Source: CAYUYM01 sp964449305 (GTDB taxonomy: Bacteria; Bacteroidota; Ignavibacteria; SZUA-365; CAYQST01). From it: a stretch of DNA of 7,244 nucleotides. The stretch spans positions 1 through 7,244 of the forward strand of contig CAYUYM010000172.1 of the NCBI GenBank assembly GCA_964449305.1, given 5' to 3'. Below, piece after piece: positions 1-5,552 of the stretch. Below the pieces are notes generated by a model. That model saw nothing but the letters and a program-made list of their open reading frames with translations. It was not told the DNA's origin and searched no databases. The position numbers and the translations under genes are program-made. Position 1 is the first letter of the stretch, and each line of letters starts with the position of its first letter.

Positions 1-1
1 C

Positions 2-664
2 GTCGGCGCCGTGGGCATGCTCATCATCGCACGCATGCAGCGGGTGCATGTCCCGCATGGCGGTCCCCCTGCGGGCAGCCCCATGCGCACCGTCGCGAAG
101 GCGCCGGGCATGGTGCTCGTTCTCGCCCTGGCGGCGTTTCTCGCCCTGGCTTATTCCACCCCCTCCACATTTCTTGCGGCCACTGCCACCGAACGGGGCA
201 TCGTGGGTTTCGGTCTGTATTTCACGGGCTACGGGCTTGCCGGCATGGTGATCCGCTTTGTCGGTGCCACCTGGGGCGACCGCTTCGGCGCCCTGCGTGT
301 GTTGATCCCGGCATTCTTCTTTTACGGGGTCGGTCTCGCCCTCATCGCCATCAGTTCCTCCACCGTCATGCTCTTCATCGCCGGGCTCGTCACCGGCTTC
401 TCCCACGGCATCGCCTTTCCCGCCGTCACCACGCTGGGCTACGAGCTTGCACCACGTCAGCTCGCAGGCACAACGATGGCGCTCATCACCGGCATGATGG
501 ATGCGGGACTCGCGCTCACCGCACTCAGCGCGGCGCCGATCGCCCAGTACTTCGGATACTGCGTGGTGTTCCCCCTCGCAGCCATCGCCTGTCTCGTGGC
601 TGTGGGAATCATTGTGCGACGCATGGTCCGTCAGAAATCGTCAAACGACATCATCCCATCATAG
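2..664 (+). CDS. MFS transporter, C-terminal half (5' end outside window)
   Basis: This is the C-terminal part of a major facilitator superfamily permease, an inner-membrane secondary transporter whose substrate cannot be told from the sequence. The frame is open from base 2, so the methionine at base 11 is probably internal and the real start lies upstream. About six hydrophobic segments follow a basic, glycine/proline-rich loop (RMQRVHVPHGGPPAG), which fits the central loop plus TM7-TM12 of a 12-helix MFS protein. After the second helix comes GDRFGALR, resembling the MFS motif-A loop (G-x-x-x-D-R-x-G). The segment FSHGIAFPAVTTLGYEL and the following GTTMALITGMMDAG are typical of helices 10-11 in drug or metabolite permeases. 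The protein ends in a short polar tail. It converges on the minus-strand gene ending at 718. The 53-bp gap has only a weak 5-bp inverted repeat (684-688/703-707) and no clear terminator. Confidence 0.85.
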   Translation, partial: VGAVGMLIIARMQRVHVPHGGPPAGSPMRTVAKAPGMVLVLALAAFLALAYSTPSTFLAATATERGIVGFGLYFTGYGLAGMVIRFVGATWGDRFGALRVLIPAFFFYGVGLALIAISSSTVMLFIAGLVTGFSHGIAFPAVTTLGYELAPRQLAGTTMALITGMMDAGLALTALSAAPIAQYFGYCVVFPLAAIACLVAVGIIVRRMVRQKSSNDIIPS

Positions 665-717
665 ACGCGCGACCGGAACCCGAGCGTGGCAGGAGACAGC
701 AGCACGCGTTGCGGATG

Positions 718-2904
718 TCAGTGCACGACACTCACCCGATGCAGCGTCACCCCCAGGGCATTTCGCGCATGGATGAAGAAGCACCCGGCAGGAAGTGTGG
801 TGGGAAGGGGAAACAGGCCCTGCTGCGCATCCGTCTGAGCGACGAGGGCGATTTCGCGGCCAAGCTCATCGTGCAGGGTGATGCGAGTTGGCAGGCCGGC
901 TGGGTTCTCGAGTGTGAGCCATGCCCGGGTGCCGGTGGCGCCCGGATTGGGATGCACACCGAGTGAGAGGCGTTCCGCGGATGGCATTCGTGTGAAATGC
1001 ACCACGGCCGCCACCTGATCCGTGCCATCGACATCCACGGCGAGGAGCCGGTAGTCGGCGTCACCCGGGGCTGCAGCATCAGTGAACACGTACCGATCAA
1101 GGCCGATGGCGGCCACCGTGCCACGGCTGCTCCACATGCCACCGCTGACGCGGCGATCAATGATGTAGCGATGGAGCGATGTCTCCCGTTCCACCGTCCA
1201 GTCCAGGAGGACGGAGGCGCCGAGATCGCGCACCGTGAAGGAACGCAGTTCGACAGGGAGTGACGAGCTGCTGTCGCCGATGGCGAAGTGGGAGAACTCC
1301 GTCACACCGGTCACCTGACGGACATATGGACCGGGCCCCCCGGCTCCGGCCGCCGACTGGAGTGGCGCCCACGTCACGCCGTCGTGCCTGGCGACGAGGC
1401 ATTGGGTGCGGTCGAACGTCGCGGACTCATCCAGGCGATTCCATTGGAACCCGAGCACCGCGGTACTGCCACCGGGCTGCGCCTCGGTGATGTGCCAGGT
1501 GGCATGCACCACGTGTGTCGCCAGCGGCGCACCGCTGTCACCGCCGGACAGGACACCCGCGGAGACGCGGACGGCAAATTCATCGGCGGTGCCGGCGTTG
1601 CTCAGCGACACGGGGAGATAGGACGATGCAATGCCGACCGGGAACGTGATGGCGCCTGTCCTGCCTCCGGTGCCGATTTCCAGTTGCCGCAGTGTTCCCG
1701 ATCCGTTGCAGAGGAGGTGGGATCCGGCGGAACCGCCGGTGATGAAGGCATTCCCGTTGATCTGCACATGGAAGGAATTCAGCAGCAGTCGGCCGGCCTG
1801 CAACGTCATGCCGGTGGTGATGGTCACATCACCGAGAAGGGGAATGTCCGTCCCGCTGGAGAGGCCGAGGAAGGCGAGCGTCACAGGCGGGATGCCGGTC
1901 AGAGGCGTCGCCCCCGGACCAATGATGACACTGTCCCCTGCGGAGGGGATGGCGCAGGGGCTGGACCAGTTGCCGACATCATCCCAGGTGCCGCTCACCG
2001 TTCCGCTCCAGACGAGCAATGTGGGGTCCAACGGAAACACCGACACGGTGACACCAGGGGATGTGGTGAAGCAGCCACCGGGGTTGCTCACCACCACGGT
2101 GTAGACACCGGCCTCGGTGGCGAGCCAGCTCGCCCCTCCGCCAAGCGGCTGTCCGTTCCGGCGCCATTCGTGGGAGAAACCGCCACCGGTGTTGGCCAGG
2201 AGGATCACGCTTCCGCCATCACAGAAGGATGTGGATCCCTGTGGCGTGATGGACGCCGTGGGGTGAGGCCAGACTGTGACGACCACGGGAGGCGAAGTGG
2301 CGAGGCAGCCACTGGTGTTGATGACATCGACGGTGTAGGATCCCGAGACGGTGGCGGAGTAGGTCTGCACCATCGCGCCGCTGATCGGGGCACCGTCGCG
2401 GCGCCAGACGTAGGTGAAGCCCGCCCCCGGCGTGGCCTGCAGCAGCACACCCGTCCCCTGGCATACTGTCGTCGATCCCATGGGGGTGATGGACGCCGAG
2501 GGCATGTCGTACACGGTGAGATCGGCACCGTTGTCGCTGCCCTGCACCGCGGGCTGCGTCGCGGTGACGCGGATGCGGAAGCCGGTGCCGGCGGGGGTGT
2601 TCATGGGAATGATGCAGGAGATCATGCCCGAGGTCGTCGCTGTGCAAGTTCCGATCACCACGGCTGCCGTGAAGCTGCCGGACGGATCCGACAGCTCAGC
2701 GGTGAAGACATTGCCTGTGGTGAAGATCCCTGTTGCGACATAGGTCACCATCACCTGATCCGCCGGGCAGAAACCGATGTTGGACAGTGCGCTGATGGTT
2801 ATCCCGATGGGCTGGGGGGGATGAAGGAGCGAGGCGCCGCGCGCGGACGATCCCTGGAAGGCCAGGGTGAGAAGAATGGCGGTCAGGAGAATCCGGGCGG
2901 ACAT
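718..2904 (-). CDS. Secreted Ig-like/adhesin protein with T9SS type A sorting domain
   Basis: This is a 728-residue exported, modular surface or extracellular protein; the specific ligand is unknown. Residues 1-24 form a signal peptide (MSARILLTAILLTLAFQGSS). Residues about 34-131 form a beta-rich domain with GNVFTAELSDPSGSF and GTGFRIRV, a type common in Bacteroidota surface proteins. Two Ig-like repeats follow (about 134-211 and 214-290), each with a Cys pair (C148/C200, C228/C278). Residues 298-313 carry a W-x-G...W-x-x-x-x-N-W motif leading into a beta-rich region. At about 549-640 is the LPVELRSF...LDWTVE module that usually precedes T9SS tails. Residues about 646-728 form the sorting domain (VHPNPGA, LHDELGREI, TLPAGCFFIH). 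The start has GGAG 5 bases upstream. It lies 25 bp after the copper-protein gene, so an operon is likely. The family assignment is from recognised motifs. A role in adhesion is inferred. Confidence 0.85.
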   Translation of the reverse strand: MSARILLTAILLTLAFQGSSARGASLLHPPQPIGITISALSNIGFCPADQVMVTYVATGIFTTGNVFTAELSDPSGSFTAAVVIGTCTATTSGMISCIIPMNTPAGTGFRIRVTATQPAVQGSDNGADLTVYDMPSASITPMGSTTVCQGTGVLLQATPGAGFTYVWRRDGAPISGAMVQTYSATVSGSYTVDVINTSGCLATSPPVVVTVWPHPTASITPQGSTSFCDGGSVILLANTGGGFSHEWRRNGQPLGGGASWLATEAGVYTVVVSNPGGCFTTSPGVTVSVFPLDPTLLVWSGTVSGTWDDVGNWSSPCAIPSAGDSVIIGPGATPLTGIPPVTLAFLGLSSGTDIPLLGDVTITTGMTLQAGRLLLNSFHVQINGNAFITGGSAGSHLLCNGSGTLRQLEIGTGGRTGAITFPVGIASSYLPVSLSNAGTADEFAVRVSAGVLSGGDSGAPLATHVVHATWHITEAQPGGSTAVLGFQWNRLDESATFDRTQCLVARHDGVTWAPLQSAAGAGGPGPYVRQVTGVTEFSHFAIGDSSSSLPVELRSFTVRDLGASVLLDWTVERETSLHRYIIDRRVSGGMWSSRGTVAAIGLDRYVFTDAAAPGDADYRLLAVDVDGTDQVAAVVHFTRMPSAERLSLGVHPNPGATGTRAWLTLENPAGLPTRITLHDELGREIALVAQTDAQQGLFPLPTTLPAGCFFIHARNALGVTLHRVSVVH
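2035..2505 (-). repeat. Two tandem Ig-like protein repeats, about 80-residue period
   Basis: Inside the 728-residue secreted protein, two consecutive modules are visibly homologous. Both begin P-x-A-S-I-T-P-x-G-S-T, have a Cys about seven residues after ASITP, then W-R-R-[DN]-G-x-P-[IL], YTV-x-V-x-N and G-C-[LF]-x-T-S-P, and end in a V-x-V strand. The repeat period is 80 residues (240 bp). The shared Cys pair in each copy is consistent with one disulfide per module. Such repeats are common in Bacteroidota extracellular proteins and could expand or contract by recombination. The two copies here have diverged at many positions, so the duplication is not recent. Confidence 0.75.
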
Positions 2905-2929
2905 GCAGGCTCCAAGTGATGTGTGCGAT

Positions 2930-3574
2930 CTACCGTGTGATGGTGAGGATGCGCGTCACTGCTGCTGCACCCTGCTCCAAACGGTAAAGATAACGACCGG
3001 CGGGCAATCCAGAAGCGGTGATGTGCACATCGTAGGTCCTGCCGGCCTCCATCTGCCCATGGAACACCACGAATTTTTCGGATCCCAGCAGGTCGTAGAG
3101 GCGGAGATCGCCGATGCCGCCTGCCGAGCTGCGGAAGGAGATAACGCCGTTGGAAGAAGCCGTCAGGGGATTGGGGGAGTTCTGAAGCAGTTCCAACGTG
3201 ACGCCGGCACCGGGTGGCACGTCCACCGCTGTGGTGGATTTCGGCTTCACGGTGATCATCCCCTTCATGCCAAGGGAGACGTGCGGTGTGCAGACGTAGT
3301 ACAGCGTCCCCGCCGTCCGGGGAACAAAGCTGCCACCACCAAACGGGATGGCGAAGCCGCCGTTCGATGCCGATCCGTTGGCGTCCCATGTGGCCTTCGA
3401 TACTTCAACGGCATCATGCGAGCCACCCGTCTGGAAGATGAGGGAATCACCAACCTCCACATTCAGTGTGGCCGGAGAGAAGGACATCCCCGATGTGGTG
3501 ATGAAATACCGTTTGGCGTGGCCGGTGGAGGAGAGAAGAAGCAGGATGGAGAAAATGGAAACGATGTATTTCAT
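2930..3574 (-). CDS. Secreted cupredoxin (type 1 copper protein) fused to a T9SS sorting domain
   Basis: This is a 214-residue probable blue copper electron-transfer or copper-binding protein destined for the cell surface or medium. Residues 1-20 are a signal peptide (hydrophobic core IVSIFSILLLL, cleavage likely after GHA). Residues about 22-110 are a plastocyanin/pseudoazurin-like beta domain: F-S-P-A-T-L-N-V-E-V-G-D, then H53 (GSHDAVEV), then C95-T-P-H98-V-S-L-G-M103. The His...Cys-x2-His-x4-Met spacing is that of a type 1 copper site, and CTPHVSLGM closely resembles pseudoazurin. After a short linker, residues about 127-214 form a T9SS type A tail (LLQNSPNP, LRLYDLLGSE, GLPAGRYLYRLE). AGAGG lies 5 bases before the ATG. 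The gene follows dprA by 115 bp and precedes the larger T9SS cargo gene by 25 bp. Copper binding is inferred from intact ligands, and the redox partner is unknown. Confidence 0.88.
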   Translation of the reverse strand: MKYIVSIFSILLLLSSTGHAKRYFITTSGMSFSPATLNVEVGDSLIFQTGGSHDAVEVSKATWDANGSASNGGFAIPFGGGSFVPRTAGTLYYVCTPHVSLGMKGMITVKPKSTTAVDVPPGAGVTLELLQNSPNPLTASSNGVISFRSSAGGIGDLRLYDLLGSEKFVVFHGQMEAGRTYDVHITASGLPAGRYLYRLEQGAAAVTRILTITR

Positions 3575-3602
3575 GATAACCTCTCTGGCGTGTATGAAGG
3601 AT

Positions 3603-3648
3603 GCTGATGAAACGGGTTTGTATGTAGGTACACGGATACATCATCAGC
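3603..3648. promoter_or_regulatory. Nested inverted repeat upstream of the cupredoxin gene
   Basis: GCTGATGA (3603-3610) and TCATCAGC (3641-3648) are a perfect 8-bp inverted pair. Within it, TGTAT (3619-3623) pairs with ATACA (3636-3640) around a central GTAC, giving TGTAT-N5-GTAC-N5-ATACA. The inner arm abuts the outer arm on one side and is separated by 8 bases on the other. It sits 29-74 bases upstream of the cupredoxin start. Read on the minus strand it overlaps a weak promoter candidate, so it could be an operator or a structured leader. No T tract follows, which argues against a simple terminator. The function is inferred only. Confidence 0.4.
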
Positions 3649-3650
3649 AA
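3621..3650 (-). promoter_or_regulatory. Weak candidate promoter for the cupredoxin/adhesin pair
   Basis: On the minus strand, TTGCTG (3650-3645) is followed after 18 bases by TACATA (3626-3621), placing a start point near 3614, about 40 bases before the cupredoxin ATG. Both boxes match the usual consensus only partly. The spacer and the -10-like box lie inside the inverted repeat at 3603-3648. Read-through from dprA is the alternative source of transcript. Confidence 0.22.
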
Positions 3651-3662
3651 CAGAGACTGCTG

Positions 3663-3675
3663 GGGAAGCGTTCCC
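3663..3675. terminator. Short hairpin after dprA, possible weak terminator
   Basis: GGGAA-GCG-TTCCC is a perfect 5-bp stem with a 3-base loop, starting 15 bases past the dprA stop codon on the minus strand. No run of T follows, so it is at best a weak intrinsic terminator or a 3'-end stabilising hairpin. Confidence 0.22.
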
Positions 3676-3689
3676 GGGGATCGGCCTGT

Positions 3690-4799
3690 TCACCCACACC
3701 GGGTGAAATACTTGCCGGGAAGCTGGCGTACCAGGTTGTTCATCTCCATGCGGAGAAGAAGCACGAGCAGGTCGGACAGGGGCTGGGCAAGCTGCGCAGC
3801 AAGATCGTCGATGTGGATGGGGGACGCACCAAGATGGTTGAACACCTGCTGCTCCTGAAGGGTGAGCTGCTGCGGTGGCACTTCGGGGCGGAGCGGTCCC
3901 GATGCTGGTGGCAGCTCGGCGAGGATGTCGTCGGCGGAACGCACCAGCATGGCGGACCCGTCGCGGATGAGGGCGTTTGTCCCGGCGGAATGGGGATTGA
4001 AGACGCTGCCAGGAATGGCGAACACATCGCGTCCCTGGTCCATGGCCAGCCGTGCCGTGATGACGGCCCCGCCCTTCACCCCCGTCTCGACGATGAGCAC
4101 ACCGAGGGACAGGCCGCTGATGATGCGGTTGCGGCGCGGGAAATTCACATGATCGGGTTTTGTGTTCATCGGATGCTCGGACACAAGGCAGCCTGTTTCG
4201 CCGATGTCGCGCGCGAGCCGGGTGTTCGATTCGGGATAGATGCGGTTGAGTCCGCTGCCCAGAACGGCGACCGTCGTCCCGCCCTCGGCGATGGTTGTGG
4301 CGTGGGCCACCGTGTCGATGCCCAGGGCCAGTCCGCTGACAATGGTGACGCCGGCGCGGCTGAGATCCCGGACGAAGACCTTCGCTGCATGGTCGCCGTA
4401 TTCCGACGAGAACCGCGTTCCCACGACGGCGAGCGGTGTATCCTCCCTCTGGGGAAGCCTGCCTCGGATGAAGAGGAAGAGCGGGGGATCGTAGATTTCC
4501 CGGAGCATTGCGGGGAAGAGCGGATCGACACAGGTGATGAGACTGGCATGCATGGCCTCCGCGATCGCGAGGTTCGTCTCCACCGCCCGCTCCCGTGCAT
4601 CGATGACCGCTGGCGTGGTCACGGCGCGGCACACCTGGCCGGCGAGGGCTGTGCTGAAACCTGGCAGACGCATCAGATCACCCCGGTGCGCATGGCGGAG
4701 ATTGTCGAACGCCCCGAAGGCCTGCATCAGGGCACGCCCACGTGCCGGGCCCACGTTGGGCAGGAAGGAGTAGCGAAGAACATCCACAGCGGTCACCAT
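3690..4799 (-). CDS. dprA: DNA-processing protein DprA (SMF family)
   Basis: This 369-residue cytoplasmic protein binds incoming single-stranded DNA during natural transformation and loads RecA onto it. The N-terminus has a helix-hairpin-helix-like segment (about 8-60; LPNVGPARGRALMQAFGAF). The Rossmann-like DprA core spans about 90-290: AVVGTRFSSEYG (124-135, usually VGSR), SGLALGID (155-162), TVAVLGSGLNRIYP (176-189), SEHP (207-210), FPRRNRIISGLS (220-231), VETGVKGGAVITA (237-249) and AIPGS (261-265). Residues about 312-365 are the C-terminal winged-helix (DprA_WH) domain, so the protein is full length. The ATG is supported by GGGAG 8 bases upstream. It is transcribed divergently from the DUF3109-rpoN operon. 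All core motifs look intact; the VGTR variant and the KGG loop (commonly SGS/SGA) are minor departures. Confidence 0.95.
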   Translation of the reverse strand: MVTAVDVLRYSFLPNVGPARGRALMQAFGAFDNLRHAHRGDLMRLPGFSTALAGQVCRAVTTPAVIDARERAVETNLAIAEAMHASLITCVDPLFPAMLREIYDPPLFLFIRGRLPQREDTPLAVVGTRFSSEYGDHAAKVFVRDLSRAGVTIVSGLALGIDTVAHATTIAEGGTTVAVLGSGLNRIYPESNTRLARDIGETGCLVSEHPMNTKPDHVNFPRRNRIISGLSLGVLIVETGVKGGAVITARLAMDQGRDVFAIPGSVFNPHSAGTNALIRDGSAMLVRSADDILAELPPASGPLRPEVPPQQLTLQEQQVFNHLGASPIHIDDLAAQLAQPLSDLLVLLLRMEMNNLVRQLPGKYFTRCG

Positions 4800-4833
4800 G
4801 AATTCTTCTCCCGAACGATGGTCCTATGACATG

Positions 4834-4865
4834 CCAAGATAGGAACACAGCCCGGGGGATCCAAA
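4834..4865 (-). promoter_or_regulatory. Candidate dprA promoter, Bacteroidota-like
   Basis: On the minus strand, TTTG (4865-4862) is followed after 20 bases by TATCTTGG (4841-4834), one mismatch from the Bacteroidota -7 box TAnnTTTG with a suitable distance to the -33 TTTG. Read the sigma-70 way it is TTGGAT-N17-TATCTT. The start would fall near 4829, leaving a 5' leader of about 30 bases that contains the dprA Shine-Dalgarno. Confidence 0.42.
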
Positions 4866-4934
4866 CGGGGTCGGCTGTGACGCAGATTCCTTTCACGCTC
4901 GCCCCTTCAGCAAAAACAATGCCGCTTCACACCA

Positions 4935-4966
4935 TTGGGAAATCATCCCGAAATCCCTACATTGTG
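4935..4966 (+). promoter_or_regulatory. Candidate promoter of the DUF3109-rpoN-hslV operon
   Basis: TTGGGA (4935-4940) and TACATT (4958-4963) are separated by exactly 17 bases, and the -10 box continues as TACATTGTG, resembling TAnnTTTG. A start near 4970 would give a leader of about 19 bases before the ATG at 4989. This argues that the in-frame TTG at 4935 is part of the promoter and not a start codon. Confidence 0.38.
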
Positions 4967-4988
4967 CCCGTACGATGACACCATCTCC

Positions 4989-5552
4989 ATGCTCCAGACC
5001 AACAGCATCCATATCGACCCCGAAGTCCTCACCATGCGTTTCGCCTGTGATCTTTGCGCATGCCACGGGGTGTGTTGCACTGCTCCAGGTGGCAGCGGCC
5101 CTCCCATCACGGAGGATGAGGTGCCATTGCTCCATGAGGTCTGGCCTGTGGTGAAGCACCTCGTGCCGGCGGAGCATGTGGCCATCGTCGAACGGGACGG
5201 CATCGTCGATGGTGCGGGGCGGGGACTGCATGTCAACTGCCTGAACCAGCGGGCCTGTGTGTTTGTGTGCTATGAGGGAGGCATCGCCCTGTGTGCCATC
5301 GAGAAGGCGTTCCGCCAGGGGCTGGTGAGCTGGCCAAAGCCGCTGTCCTGCCACCTGTTCCCGATACGCCTGCGCAGGAAGGCTGTCATTCACTGTGAAA
5401 TCGAGGAGTTCGATGAATGCTGCCACGCCCGCGAACGCGGGGAGGCGGAGAACATCCGTCTTGTGGATTTCCTTCGTGAGCCGCTGATCCGCGCATTCGG
5501 AGAGGCCCGGGTGTCGGCGCTGTTCCGCTGCTCACCTGAGGAGGCGCCATGA
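4989..5552 (+). CDS. Cysteine-rich DUF3109 family protein
   Basis: This is a 187-residue soluble protein of the uncharacterised DUF3109 family, recognised by the order of its motifs: F-A-C-D-L-x-x-C-H-G-x-C-C (18-30), SGPPITEDEV (36-45), C-V-F-V...L-C-A-I-E-K-A (90-107) and KPLSCHLFPIR (117-127). It has 13 cysteines (20, 23, 25, 29, 30, 84, 90, 94, 102, 121, 136, 144, 145) plus C181 near the end. The clustering resembles the YkgJ-type CxxC...CC zinc or Fe-S proteins, so metal or cluster binding is inferred, not shown. I chose the ATG at 4989 because known members begin close to this point; an in-frame TTG at 4935 lies in a likely promoter, and no strong ribosome site precedes the ATG. The stop overlaps the rpoN start (ATGA), so the two are translationally coupled. 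Confidence 0.8.
   Translation: MLQTNSIHIDPEVLTMRFACDLCACHGVCCTAPGGSGPPITEDEVPLLHEVWPVVKHLVPAEHVAIVERDGIVDGAGRGLHVNCLNQRACVFVCYEGGIALCAIEKAFRQGLVSWPKPLSCHLFPIRLRRKAVIHCEIEEFDECCHARERGEAENIRLVDFLREPLIRAFGEARVSALFRCSPEEAP

Noticed and set aside
665..717. Possible bidirectional terminator between the convergent MFS and T9SS genes
   Set aside because: Only 5-bp arms (GCGTG/CACGC and ACGCG/CGCGT) with long loops and no T tracts are present, which is within chance for GC-rich sequence.
1288..2919. 543-codon open frame on the plus strand opposite the T9SS adhesin-like gene
   Set aside because: Its translation is rich in Gly, Arg, His and Asp with no recognisable domain, while the opposite strand encodes a clear signal peptide, Ig repeats and T9SS tail. 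Long antisense frames are expected in GC-biased genes.
3214..3229. Second partial sigma-54-like match (TGGCAC-N5-CCGC), plus strand
   Set aside because: It lies inside the cupredoxin coding sequence on the antisense strand, the -12 part is poor and no gene follows in that direction.
3348..4829. 493-codon open frame on the plus strand spanning dprA and part of the cupredoxin gene
   Set aside because: It overlaps two well-supported genes and the gap between them, and its translation shows no domain. It is an antisense by-product of codon bias.
4935..4988. Upstream TTG start adding 18 residues to the DUF3109 protein
   Set aside because: The extension is not part of the family pattern, has no ribosome site and coincides with a TTGGGA-N17-TACATT promoter-like sequence.
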